From: Paenibacillus harenae | GTDB taxonomy: Bacteria > Bacillota > Bacilli > Paenibacillales > Paenibacillaceae | Direction of reading: 5' to 3' | Assembly (NCBI RefSeq): GCF_030812415.1 | Contig: NZ_JAUSST010000003.1 | Span: 972,163 to 1,036,162 of the forward strand | Length of the DNA stretch: 64,000 nucleotides | Shown here: positions 16,556 to 25,390 of the stretch, one piece after another | Layout of the letters: each line of letters opens with the position of its first letter | How positions within the stretch are numbered: the stretch's first letter is position 1 | Translations under genes and position numbers: made by a program | The notes under the pieces: model-generated | The model's input: the letters and a program-made list of their open reading frames with translations, nothing else | Database searches by the model: none | Told to the model about the DNA's origin: nothing

Positions 16556-17752
16556 ATGGAATATCGTTTCTCATCACGGGTGTCGCAGCTTAAGTCTTCG
16601 GCGGTTCGAGATATATTGAAGCTTACGCAAGGAACGGACATGATTTCATTCGCGGGGGGGCTTCCTGCCGAGGAGCTATTCCCGGTAGAGGCAGTGAGCG
16701 AAGCTGCGCAGCGCGTATTCCGTGCAGGAGCAGGCGCGCTGCAATACAGCTTGACGGAAGGCTACTTGCCGCTGCGCGAGCAGCTATGCCGCAGAATGGC
16801 CGATAAAAACATGTTCGTTAATCCCGACCAAATGTTAATGACGACGGGCTCGCAGCAAGCGATCGACCTGCTTGTCGAAGTGTTGACCGAGCCTGGCGAT
16901 ACGGTATTGGTAGAGAAGCCGACCTACTTAGCCTGTCTGCAAGTATTCGCGCTGCATGGGCTTAAGGTCGTGTCCGTCGACAGCGACGAGCATGGCATGA
17001 TCCCGGAGTCGGCGGAGCGTCTTATTGCGCTGCACCGGCCGAAGCTGCTGTATGCCGTTCCGACCTTCGGCAATCCGACGGGCAACGTGTGGAGCGTGGA
17101 GCGCAGGAAGAAGCTGCTTGCCCTCTGTCAGTCGAACGGCATTCCGATCATTGAAGACGATCCGTACGGCGATATTTCCTTCGATGGGAATGAGCCGATT
17201 CCGACGCTGTTCGCTCTTGAGGGCAAAGCCGAGAAAGGCACGGTCATCTACACGAGCACGTTCTCGAAGACGGTCGCTCCGGCCTTGAGGACGGGATGGG
17301 CGATCGGAGACAGCAAGGTCATTCGAATGATGGCGGTTGCGAAGCAAGCAGCCGATATTCAGTCGAGCTCGCTGGATCAGCAAATATTGAGCCAACTGCT
17401 TGGCTTCTTCGATCTGGATGCGCATATTAAGCTGATTTCGGATTCGTATGGGGAGCGGATGCTGGAGATGCACCGCCTGCTCGAACAAGCATCGTTGCCG
17501 GATGTGACCTGGTCGAAGCCGCGAGGCGGCATGTTCATGTGGTTGAAGCTGCCGGAGGGGCTCGACGCGGAAGCGCTGCTTAAAGCGGCTGTTCGCAAAG
17601 GGGTTGCGTTCGTGCCCGGCAGCTCGTTCTACGCGGACAATCCGCAGCGCAATACGGCCCGGTTGAACTTCACTCATAACAAGGGGACACGCACCGAGCA
17701 GGGCGTGGCGCGCCTTGTGGAAGCGATCGGCGAATTCACCGCCCGGAGCTAG
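16556..17752 (+). CDS. PLP-dependent aminotransferase (fold type I, 2-aminoadipate/aromatic type)
   Basis: A 398-residue aminotransferase of the Aro8/LysN-like group. It opens EYRFSSRVSQLKSSAVRDILKLT, then ISFAGGLPAEELFP, LMTTGSQQAIDLLVEVL, PTFGNPTGN, the PLP-binding Lys238 in TSTFSKTVAPALRTGW and the substrate Arg near the C-terminus in TARLNFTH. Unlike MocR regulators it has no N-terminal helix-turn-helix. AAGGAGG lies before the ATG at 16556; an upstream in-frame ATG at 16532 lacks a ribosome site. Substrate cannot be deduced; family members transaminate 2-aminoadipate, aromatic or branched amino acids. Its 3' end overlaps the convergent DUF2161 gene by 4 bases. Confidence 0.9.
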   Translation: MEYRFSSRVSQLKSSAVRDILKLTQGTDMISFAGGLPAEELFPVEAVSEAAQRVFRAGAGALQYSLTEGYLPLREQLCRRMADKNMFVNPDQMLMTTGSQQAIDLLVEVLTEPGDTVLVEKPTYLACLQVFALHGLKVVSVDSDEHGMIPESAERLIALHRPKLLYAVPTFGNPTGNVWSVERRKKLLALCQSNGIPIIEDDPYGDISFDGNEPIPTLFALEGKAEKGTVIYTSTFSKTVAPALRTGWAIGDSKVIRMMAVAKQAADIQSSSLDQQILSQLLGFFDLDAHIKLISDSYGERMLEMHRLLEQASLPDVTWSKPRGGMFMWLKLPEGLDAEALLKAAVRKGVAFVPGSSFYADNPQRNTARLNFTHNKGTRTEQGVARLVEAIGEFTARS

Positions 17753-18501
17753 AGCTTGCGTCCGCCGGCCTGGGAAGCATCGGCGGCAGTTGCCGCAGCG
17801 GACCATTCGGCAATGACTTCGCGGTATTGCTCCAGCGCTGCGACGCCTTCGGGGCGGAGCTTGTACTTGCCGCGACCGATACGCTCGAACCAGCCGTAAT
17901 AGTTATGCCGCAGCGTTTCGCCGCTGCGGCTATTGCCCGTTATCGCCGCGACCTCCCGCGGCGCCAGCTCGCCCGACTCGCGCAGCGCCCAGGCGCAGCG
18001 AAGCGCCTTCTCGCGATAGGCGGTGACGAGCTTGCGGCCGGTACTGCCGCCAACGTTGTAGTCGCCGCTGCGCTCGCGGAATTCCTGCAGCAGCCGCGCC
18101 TGCTTACGGCGACGGATGCCGCGCTGCGGGGGTTCCCCCGGCTCGCATAACATTTCAATGACGGCCGGCTTAGTTTTGTAGAAGGTGACGGTCATAAGCC
18201 CGATGCCAAGCATCCGGCATAGCTCCGTCAAGTCGCCGTACCGCTGGTTATGCGCGCCGCTTTTCTTGCGATTGCGCTCGACGGCCAATACGACTTGGCC
18301 ATTCAAGCGCAGACGTTCAACGCCTTGCAGCAGCAGGGCGAGATTGAACGTTTTTTTCATTTCTACAATAATAGGCTCTTCATGCTCGGGATGAATCGCA
18401 ACGAGATCGCAATGAAGTACTTCGCTCTTCACCTCGTAACCCAAACGTTCGTAATATTGTTTAATAGGCTTGTACAGTTCTTCCTCCCGCTTGACGGCCA
18501 T
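17749..18501 (-). CDS. DUF2161 protein with PD-(D/E)xK-like nuclease core
   Basis: A 250-residue soluble protein of the DUF2161 group. The N-terminal half has a nuclease-like signature: Asp in HCDLVAIHP, then IIVEMKK (the ExK part), as in PD-(D/E)xK phosphodiesterases. The C-terminal half is basic and includes a probable winged-helix stretch (APREVAAITGNSRSGETLRHNYYGWFERIGRGKYKL). The start at 18501 is chosen because AAGGGG lies 8 bases before it; an upstream ATG lacks support. GC content looks higher in its C-terminal coding part than in neighbours. It stands alone, convergent with the aminotransferase. Nuclease activity is an inference; substrate is unknown. Confidence 0.75.
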   Translation of the reverse strand: MAVKREEELYKPIKQYYERLGYEVKSEVLHCDLVAIHPEHEEPIIVEMKKTFNLALLLQGVERLRLNGQVVLAVERNRKKSGAHNQRYGDLTELCRMLGIGLMTVTFYKTKPAVIEMLCEPGEPPQRGIRRRKQARLLQEFRERSGDYNVGGSTGRKLVTAYREKALRCAWALRESGELAPREVAAITGNSRSGETLRHNYYGWFERIGRGKYKLRPEGVAALEQYREVIAEWSAAATAADASQAGGRKL

Positions 18502-18612
18502 GTTATAGTTCCCCTTCCGTATTTCCCGCACTATTCTTCCTCTCTAGCCCCATTATAGCAAAGGATAACGCGGACTTGTCGTTTTTTGCTGGATGGAGGA
18601 CGAAAATAGTGG

Positions 18613-18641
18613 TCAATTTCCTACACAGATAAGCATAGAAA
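18613..18641 (+). promoter_or_regulatory. Possible SigE-type promoter of prkA
   Basis: TCAATTT (18613-18619), 14 bases, CATAGAAA (18634-18641). Spacing suits the mother-cell factor SigE, but each element has two mismatches to KMATATT/CATACANT. Confidence 0.3.
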
Positions 18642-18746
18642 TGTAATACTTCAATTTACAAGTTATCCACGAGGAAGAGCGTCTAGCAACTAATCCCTGG
18701 CGGAGAAGGAATAGCGGAATGCGTAAGCGATGGGAGGAGGCACGGA

Positions 18747-20642
18747 ATGGACATTTTCAAGCGTATAGCGGAATATCAGGCTGAGAGCGAGAAGCTGGCA
18801 TGGATGGGACAATTCAAGGAGTATATTGAGCTGCTGAAGAAGGATCAGTCCCCGGCCATGACCGCACATGCACGCGTTTATGAAATGATCGAATCTTACG
18901 GGGTTGAAGAGGTGAACGGGCACAAGAAGTATAAGTTTTTCGAGCAGGAAATATTCGGCCTGGACCGCTCCGTGGAGAAGCTGGTTGAAGAGTATTTTCA
19001 TTCGTCCGCCCGCAGGCTGGACGTTCGCAAACGGATATTGCTGCTTATGGGTCCGGTCAGCGGAGGCAAATCGACGATCGTGACGATGCTCAAGAAGGGG
19101 TTGGAGAAGTTCTCCCGCACAGACAAGGGAGCGGTCTACGCCATCAAGGGCTGCCCGATGCACGAGGATCCGCTGCATCTCATTCCGCATGAGCTAAGGC
19201 CCGAGATCGAGAAGGAGCTAGGCGTACGCATTGAAGGCAACCTGTGTCCTTCTTGCCAAATGAGGCTGAACACCGAGTACGGCGGCAACATCGAAAGCGT
19301 GCTTGTCGAGCGAGTATTCATCTCCGAGGATAATCGCGTCGGCATCGGCACATTCAGTCCTTCCGATCCGAAGTCGCAGGATATTGCCGACTTGACGGGC
19401 AGCATCGACTTCTCGACGATTACGGAATACGGCTCGGAGTCCGATCCGCGCGCCTACCGGTTCGACGGCGAGCTTAACAAAGCCAATCGCGGACTGATGG
19501 AGTTCCAGGAAATGCTCAAGTGCGACGAGAAGTTTCTGTGGAATCTGCTCTCGCTGACCCAGGAGGGCAACTTCAAAGCGGGAAGGTTCGCCCTGATCAG
19601 CGCGGATGAGCTCATCATTGCCCATACGAACGAATCCGAGTATAAGTCGTTCATCAGCAATAAGAAGAACGAGGCGCTGCAGTCAAGGATGATCGTTATG
19701 CCGATTCCTTATAACCTCAAGGTGTCGGAGGAAGAGAAAATATATACGAAACTGATCGCGCAAAGCGATATGAGGCATATTCATATTGCTCCTCATGCTC
19801 TGCGGGCGGCGGCTATATTCTCCATACTTACAAGATTGAAGGAAACGAAGAAGCAAGGAATGGACCTTGTGAAGAAGATGCGCATGTATGACGGCGAAGA
19901 GGTCGAAGGCTTCAAGGAAGCAGATCTGAAGGAAATGCAAAGCGAGTACATCGAAGAGGGCATGACGGGCATCGATCCGCGTTATGTCATCAACCGCATC
20001 TCCAGCGCGCTTATCAAGCAGGATATGCAGTGCATCAATGCGCTGGATGTGCTGCGGGCGCTTAAGGACGGCCTCGATCAGCATCCTTCGATTACGAAGG
20101 AGGAGCGCGAGCGTTATCTCAACTTTATCTCCGTAGCGCGCAAGGAATATGACCTGCTTGCCAAAAAAGAAATTCAGAAGGCGTTCGTCTACTCGTACGA
20201 GGAGTCGGCGCGCACCTTGTTCGAGAACTACTTGGACAATATCGAATCGTATTGCAACTGGGCGAAAATCAAGGATCCGCTAACCGGCGAAGAGATGGAT
20301 CCGGATGAGCGGCTCATGCGTTCGATCGAGGAGCAGATCGGCGTGTCGGAAAATGCCAAAAAGGCGTTCCGTGAAGAAATACTGATCCGCATATCGTCCT
20401 ATTCGCGCAAAGGGAAAAAATTCGACTTTACGAGCCACGAGCGTCTGCGCGAAGCTGTCGAGAAGAAGCTGTTCGCCGATCTGAAGGACATCGTGAAGAT
20501 TACGACGTCGACGAAGACGCCGGACGAATTGCAATTGAAGCGCATTAACGAAGTCACGAAGCGGCTCATGGACGAACACGGCTATTGCCCGGTATGCTCG
20601 AATGAACTGTTGCGTTATGTAGGAAGCTTGCTTAACCGCTAG
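18747..20642 (+). CDS. prkA: PrkA AAA+ protein (sporulation; kinase/protease)
   Basis: A 631-residue protein, full length for PrkA. It has an AAA+ ATPase core with Walker A GPVSGGKST (about 102-110), a central region with GCPMHEDPLHLIP and CPSCQ (Cys pair), and a C-terminal PrkA domain ending with YCPVCSNELLRYVGSLL. It was first described as a serine kinase; later work on the Bacillus protein points to ATP-dependent protease activity. It is a mother-cell sporulation gene. In many bacteria prkA, yhbH and spoVR form a cluster; here yhbH is not seen nearby and spoVR is 26 kb away. A GGAGG site precedes the ATG and a hairpin terminator follows. Confidence 0.95.
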   Translation: MDIFKRIAEYQAESEKLAWMGQFKEYIELLKKDQSPAMTAHARVYEMIESYGVEEVNGHKKYKFFEQEIFGLDRSVEKLVEEYFHSSARRLDVRKRILLLMGPVSGGKSTIVTMLKKGLEKFSRTDKGAVYAIKGCPMHEDPLHLIPHELRPEIEKELGVRIEGNLCPSCQMRLNTEYGGNIESVLVERVFISEDNRVGIGTFSPSDPKSQDIADLTGSIDFSTITEYGSESDPRAYRFDGELNKANRGLMEFQEMLKCDEKFLWNLLSLTQEGNFKAGRFALISADELIIAHTNESEYKSFISNKKNEALQSRMIVMPIPYNLKVSEEEKIYTKLIAQSDMRHIHIAPHALRAAAIFSILTRLKETKKQGMDLVKKMRMYDGEEVEGFKEADLKEMQSEYIEEGMTGIDPRYVINRISSALIKQDMQCINALDVLRALKDGLDQHPSITKEERERYLNFISVARKEYDLLAKKEIQKAFVYSYEESARTLFENYLDNIESYCNWAKIKDPLTGEEMDPDERLMRSIEEQIGVSENAKKAFREEILIRISSYSRKGKKFDFTSHERLREAVEKKLFADLKDIVKITTSTKTPDELQLKRINEVTKRLMDEHGYCPVCSNELLRYVGSLLNR

Positions 20643-20690
20643 TGCTAAGCGCGAAGAGGACTGATTGGGGCTTGCGCGCCTTGCCTGGAG

Positions 20691-20724
20691 AAGCTGACGG
20701 ATATTATGCCCGTCGGCTTCTTTT
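20691..20724 (+). terminator. Terminator after prkA
   Basis: AAGCTGACGG and CCGTCGGCTT form a 10-bp stem with a 9-base loop, followed by CTTTT. Confidence 0.8.
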
Positions 20725-20831
20725 CAGGTTAAGATGTTCTCAGCCGGAACGTCCGCTTCCACAAATCCGTCAATAAAAAAAGTTAAAATTTTATAATATA
20801 ACGTATCTTTTCCAATATAATAGGTGATAGT

Positions 20832-21612
20832 GAATTACTATACGCCGAAGGCGTGATCGACCAGCCGTTTTGATAATAGAATAAGGATCGGGGCGGTCCA
20901 TTCCAGAATCGGCCTTTCGACCGATTGGTATCTCGGTACATATATGACGTATTTGGACATCGCTACGCTCGTGTTCAAGCGCGTTCTGCCTGATGGGTGG
21001 CAGCATGTCGTCTATTCGCTTACGAAGATGTTCAATTTGGATTCGCAATTCGTGCTTGAGGCGTATCATGGCTTCGAGCAACAGAAGGTTCAGGAGCTAG
21101 CCGACTCTCGCGCTGCCATGCTGAGCACCGTTACGGGTGCCGTTCAGGAGCTGGCTTCGCTTATGGTCGAGTTGGACGAGGGTGCGCAATCTATTGCCGC
21201 AACCGCCGTTTCGACTTCGCAATCTCAGGATAAGACGCATACACTGTTAGGAGAACTTCGAGAAGAGCTTGACGGCATCAACGAGATGGGCACGCTCATC
21301 CGCGGCTTGTCGGATCAGACGCATTTGCTGGGGTTGAATGCAGCGATAGAAGCGGCAAGAGCCGGCGAACAAGGGCGGGGTTTCGAGGTTGTCGCGAACG
21401 AGGTCAGGAAGCTGGCCGCATCGTCCAGGGGCGCGCTTGAGGGCATTCAGGCGAAGCTGGAAGAGATCGAGAAGAAGCTCTCCGCCGTTCGTTCCGAGTC
21501 GGAGCTGACATTGGTGGAAGCGCGCAACCAAGCAGCCCGCTCGCAAGAGCTTGCCTCCTTCGTGCAGATGGTTGATAAGGTTACGAAAGATTTGCAGCAG
21601 TTGAATTCCTGA
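20832..21612 (+). pseudogene. Broken globin-coupled (HemAT-like) methyl-accepting sensor
   Basis: The remnant encodes the end of a protoglobin domain and a short cytoplasmic MCP signalling domain. In one frame 20832-20870 reads [13 protein letters not shown] and then meets a stop. One base later (extra T in the run 20868-20871) the frame continues as [25 protein letters not shown], the haem-globin region of HemAT-type sensors. The open part continues from Met at 20944 through [12 protein letters not shown], the MCP hairpin tip, to 21612. The first ~75 residues of the globin, including its start codon, are absent; upstream sequence holds only stops and AT-rich DNA. Met20944 has no ribosome site. 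It is therefore 5'-truncated and frameshifted, unless a sequencing error explains the shift. The 189 bases 20643-20831 hold a terminator and AT-rich sequence only. Confidence 0.8.
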
Positions 21613-21665
21613 TTTCCTAATGGATATGACAAATCGGACTTCTATCTTTATACGCAGCTTAGAAC

Positions 21666-21703
21666 AAGCAGGAATTCTCTCGCATAGAGGGTTCCTGCTT
21701 TTA
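21666..21703 (+). terminator. Terminator after the broken sensor gene
   Basis: AAGCAGGAA and TTCCTGCTTTTA form a 9-bp stem with an inner TCTCTCGCATAGAGG fold. Confidence 0.7.
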
Positions 21704-21875
21704 TGTTAAGGAAGTTGACACAATTTTCAGATTTTAGTATGATAATCCTAACATTAAAACACTTAAGTCGGATAATTGTTAAGTTTTATAACATATATCT
21801 CACTCGTGTGGACGTAATGTTTCATGCTGCAAGCACTAATCGTGTGCTGCGCTCATCATGGAGGAGGCGGTTGTC

Positions 21876-23333
21876 ATGTCGACGGCCAAACAGTCGCAAT
21901 CGAATTATTACGATTCGCAAGCATTTTATGATGAAATGTTCGACAAGGACTTATCGGTGCGTCCTCACTATGACAATGTTCATCGCTTATTCGGCAGAAT
22001 GAAGCAGGCGGAGCTTACGGTCCGTCAAAATGCGATCAACCAGCGGATGCTGGAGGAAGGCATTACCTTCACGCTTTATAGCGGTGGGCAGAGCGAGCCG
22101 CTCGAACGGACGATTCCATTCGATTACATTCCGCGCGTCATACCGAAGCACGAATGGGAAGCGGTCGACCGCGGGGTCAAGCAGCGCATACGCGCTCTTA
22201 ACGCATTCTGCCATGATGTGTATCATGGACAACGTATTGTTGCGGATGGCATCATCCCCCGGCGGATGATCGTATCCAATACGTATTTCCGTCCGGAAAT
22301 GGCTGGTCTACATGTTCCCGGAGGTGTATATATTACAGCATCGGGCATTGATTTGATTCGAGACGAGAAGGGGCGATACTTCGTTCTGGAGGACAACTTG
22401 CGCTCGCCATCCGGCTTCTCCTACCTGTTCAAGGGCAGGACGCTTATGAGTGAATTATTCCACGATTTGTACTTGTCCTGTTCGGTGCAAAGCATCGATC
22501 GAAGCTTGAATTGCTTCTTAAGCTCGCTTCGCGCGCTTTCCCCGAACGGCAAACGCGACCCTCTTATCGTACTGCTCACGCCAGGCGCTTATAACTCCGC
22601 GTATTATGAACACACCTTCCTTGCGCAGCAAATGGGCATACACCTCGTCGAAGGAAGAGACCTCGTATACAAGGATCACAAAATTTATTTGCGCGACCTG
22701 CGCGGTCTTCGCCAAGTCGACGTGATCTACCGCCGCATCGATGACGATTTCCTTGATCCGCTTGCTTTCCAACCTGACTCTCTTCTTGGCGTGCCGGGAC
22801 TTATGAACGCTTATCGCGCAGGCAATGTCGCCATTGCCAACGCCCCGGGAACGGGTGTTGCGGATGATAAGGCGGTATACGCCTATGTGCCGGATATGAT
22901 TCGTTACTACTTGGGCGAAGAACCGATTCTGCATAACGTGCCGACCTATATTCTGTCCCGCAAAGAAGAAAGGGATTACGTCCTCGATCATCTGGATCAG
23001 CTCGTCGTGAAGGAAACGTCGCTTTCCGGCGGATACGGCATGCTGATCGGGCCAAGCGCCACTCAGAAGGAAATTCAGCAGTTCGCCGAGGCGATCAAGC
23101 AAGAGCCGAATCGTTACATCGCACAGACGACGATGAAGCTGTCGCGCGCCCCCGTTATGCTTGACGGGCAGATGACGCCGCGCCATATCGATCTTCGTGC
23201 GTTCGCGCTGATGGGGGATGAGCCGCATGTTATTCCCGGCGGACTGACTCGCGTCGCCATGAAGGAAGGCTCGCTCGTCGTCAACTCCTCACAGGGGGGC
23301 GGCGTGAAAGATACGTGGGTGCTTAATCGATAA
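21876..23333 (+). CDS. Circularly permuted ATP-grasp protein
   Basis: A 485-residue enzyme of the circularly permuted ATP-grasp type 1 family (DUF404/DUF407 group). ATP-grasp enzymes join a carboxylate to an amine through an acyl-phosphate. Visible landmarks are NQRMLEEGITFTLY, PRRMIVSNTYFRPEM, YITASGIDLIRDEKGRYFVLEDNLRSPSG (metal and ATP binding), VIYRRIDDDFLDPLAF and LSGGYGMLIGPSAT. The start at 21876 has GGAGGAGG 7 bases upstream; an earlier in-frame ATG at 21858 is part of that site. First gene of a three-gene operon with alpha-E and transglutaminase genes. The family is predicted to form peptide or amide bonds; the substrate is unknown. Confidence 0.9.
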   Translation: MSTAKQSQSNYYDSQAFYDEMFDKDLSVRPHYDNVHRLFGRMKQAELTVRQNAINQRMLEEGITFTLYSGGQSEPLERTIPFDYIPRVIPKHEWEAVDRGVKQRIRALNAFCHDVYHGQRIVADGIIPRRMIVSNTYFRPEMAGLHVPGGVYITASGIDLIRDEKGRYFVLEDNLRSPSGFSYLFKGRTLMSELFHDLYLSCSVQSIDRSLNCFLSSLRALSPNGKRDPLIVLLTPGAYNSAYYEHTFLAQQMGIHLVEGRDLVYKDHKIYLRDLRGLRQVDVIYRRIDDDFLDPLAFQPDSLLGVPGLMNAYRAGNVAIANAPGTGVADDKAVYAYVPDMIRYYLGEEPILHNVPTYILSRKEERDYVLDHLDQLVVKETSLSGGYGMLIGPSATQKEIQQFAEAIKQEPNRYIAQTTMKLSRAPVMLDGQMTPRHIDLRAFALMGDEPHVIPGGLTRVAMKEGSLVVNSSQGGGVKDTWVLNR

Positions 23334-23351
23334 TAGAACGGAGGGAAAGCC

Positions 23352-24347
23352 ATGCTGAATCGGAACGCGGAGGCTTTGTTTTGGATCGGGAGATACATGG
23401 AGCGGGCGGAGAATCATGCTAGATTGATCGATGTTCATTATCATCTGCAGGTCGAGGACGAATCGGTCGATGACGTCGGGGAAACGGGCGCCGAAGCCGC
23501 GGGGCCCGTATCGAAATGGGCAAGAATCGTCGACGCGCTAGGAAGCCGTGAAGCTTACGAGCAGCAGTATGGCTCCTATAACGAACGCGATGTGATCCAC
23601 TATACGACGCTTGACCGCGACAACGCGAACTCGCTAGTCTCCTGTGTCAGCCATGCCCGCGGCAATCTTCGAACGCTGCGCGAGAAAGTGGCGAGCGAGT
23701 TGTGGGATGCGGCGAACGCATTTTATCTATGGCTAAGAGAGAAACAGCCGGATGATCTGCTTCGTGAATCGCCGCATCTGTTCTTCGGCCGAATTAAGGA
23801 ATGGACGGCTCTATTCCAAGGAGTTGGACAGTCGGTCATGCCGCGGGAGAACGAATGGCATTTCATCGAATGCGGCCGCTATCTCGAGCGCGCGGAGAAT
23901 ACGCTTCGCATTATTAAAGCGGTTGGCAATGCTGCAAGCGGCGAAGGGTGGAATGCATTGAGCGCCTATCCATACTTGCAGGCGGTTCTTCGTTCCGTGA
24001 GCGGCTATCAGGCTTTCCGCCGTTATTATGCGGATGGAATCGCCGTGGAATCGATCGTCGAATTCGTTATTTTGAACCAAGCTTTCCCGCGTTCCGTTCA
24101 CTTCGCTCTCCATTCGCTCGACGATCATATGCGGCGTATCGAGCTGCAGGATAAGCAGCTTCGCAGCGCTCATGAGCGGGTGATCCGTCAAGTCGGCAAG
24201 GTGAAAGCGGACCTTGCTTGTCTGGAGCATGACGACATGGCTTTCGATCGGGGCGGACTTATCGTTGCGCATTTGCTTGACTCCTGCCAGCAGCTCGGAG
24301 GCTTGTTTGCCAAAACCTTTTTTCGAATGGGGGAAGCAAGCGCATGA
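23352..24347 (+). CDS. Alpha-E domain protein
   Basis: A 331-residue, mostly helical soluble protein of the alpha-E (DUF403) family, found almost only beside circularly permuted ATP-grasp and transglutaminase genes. It begins LNRNAEALFWIGRYMERAENHARLID, the family hallmark; a second copy of the pattern (FIECGRYLERAENTLRII) near residue 177 suggests two related helical halves. A GGAGGG site precedes the ATG 18 bases after the ATP-grasp gene. The stop overlaps the transglutaminase start (ATGA). Its biochemical role is not established; it may hold or present the substrate of the ATP-grasp partner. Confidence 0.9.
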   Translation: MLNRNAEALFWIGRYMERAENHARLIDVHYHLQVEDESVDDVGETGAEAAGPVSKWARIVDALGSREAYEQQYGSYNERDVIHYTTLDRDNANSLVSCVSHARGNLRTLREKVASELWDAANAFYLWLREKQPDDLLRESPHLFFGRIKEWTALFQGVGQSVMPRENEWHFIECGRYLERAENTLRIIKAVGNAASGEGWNALSAYPYLQAVLRSVSGYQAFRRYYADGIAVESIVEFVILNQAFPRSVHFALHSLDDHMRRIELQDKQLRSAHERVIRQVGKVKADLACLEHDDMAFDRGGLIVAHLLDSCQQLGGLFAKTFFRMGEASA

Positions 24348-25234
24348 AGCTGAACATCTCGCATGTTACGCAATACGAATATGCCGATCCGGTGACGGAC
24401 AGTGTCAATGAAATTAGGCTGACGCCGAGTACGAATGAACGGCAATCCTGCTATCAGCAGCAAATCTCCATCGAGCCGAACGCCTCGTTGTTCAGCTTCG
24501 AGGATTATTTCGGCAATCGCGTTCACGCATTCTCGGTTAACGGTCCTCATAAACGACTAACGATCCGCACGTCGATGACGGTTGTGACGAAGCAAGCTCC
24601 GACTGCGGAGGAGCGGGCTTTATACTTGAGCAAGCGGCCATCGGCGCAGGCTTGGGAATGGCTGCGCACCGAGGAAGCCGCCAACCGCTTCACCGAGTTT
24701 CTGCTGCCGACGGGATACACGTCGAACACGATCGAAGTGGAAGAGTTCGCCGCAGCGCTTACCGCGTCCGAAGAAGACCAAGGGATTAGCGTGCTGGACT
24801 GGCTTGCCGCATTGTCCTCGAAGATTCGGACGGAGTTCATCTATGATCCCGAAGCGACGAACGTCAAGACGAGGACAAGCGAAATGTTCGAGCGCAAGCG
24901 CGGCGTATGCCAAGACTTCGCACATCTGATGATTGCTTGCAGCAGATCGCTGGGCGTACCGGCGCGTTACGTAAGCGGTTATCACTTCGTAGGCGATTTG
25001 CAAGGCGGAAGCGCGGACTTCGAGCAGGCGTCTCATGCTTGGGTCGAGGCATTCGTGCCGGGTCTAGGCTGGTGCAGCTTCGATCCGACGAACGCCGATC
25101 CTGTAGGCGAGCGTTACGTAAAGCTAGGCCATGGCCGCGACTATAAGGATATTGTGCCTGTGAAGGGCGTATACCGGGGGACTGGCGAGCAGATCCTGCA
25201 TGTAATGGTCGACGTTCGCAAAATGGATGAATAA
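24344..25234 (+). CDS. Transglutaminase-like protein with N-terminal beta domain
   Basis: A 296-residue papain-fold protein. The N-terminal ~150 residues (MKLNISHVTQYEYADPVTDSVNEIRLTP...) are the beta-rich domain typical of bacterial transglutaminase-like proteins. The catalytic triad is visible: Cys189 in KRGVCQDFAHLM, His231 in ASHAWVEAF and Asp247 in FDPTNAD. There is no signal peptide, so it acts in the cytoplasm. Such enzymes may be peptidases or amide-forming transferases. It overlaps the alpha-E gene by four bases and closes the operon. A spore lipoprotein gene follows 156 bases later with its own ribosome site. Confidence 0.92.
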   Translation: MKLNISHVTQYEYADPVTDSVNEIRLTPSTNERQSCYQQQISIEPNASLFSFEDYFGNRVHAFSVNGPHKRLTIRTSMTVVTKQAPTAEERALYLSKRPSAQAWEWLRTEEAANRFTEFLLPTGYTSNTIEVEEFAAALTASEEDQGISVLDWLAALSSKIRTEFIYDPEATNVKTRTSEMFERKRGVCQDFAHLMIACSRSLGVPARYVSGYHFVGDLQGGSADFEQASHAWVEAFVPGLGWCSFDPTNADPVGERYVKLGHGRDYKDIVPVKGVYRGTGEQILHVMVDVRKMDE

Positions 25235-25390
25235 CGAAATTATCTAAGTAGCGGAGTGGAAGAACAGTTGCGAGGCCGAATGGAGGCCGAGTGGCTGTTT
25301 TTTGTTCGTCTGCGCGCTTTACGCCAAGGCCTATGAATAAATATCCGCCTATGGCAAATGTTATGAACAGGTAAATAGGAGGTGAACAAC

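Noticed and set aside
18663..18671. TTATCCACG, one mismatch from a DnaA box
   Set aside because: Single isolated copy upstream of prkA with no cluster, no dnaA or dnaN nearby and no AT-rich unwinding element; chance match.
20791..21081. 96-codon minus-strand ORF across the broken globin sensor
   Set aside because: It is antisense to a clearly recognisable globin/MCP reading frame and has no ribosome site.
22518..23228. 236-codon ORF antisense to the ATP-grasp gene
   Set aside because: Shadow of a conserved gene; the translation is Arg/His-rich and resembles no protein I know.
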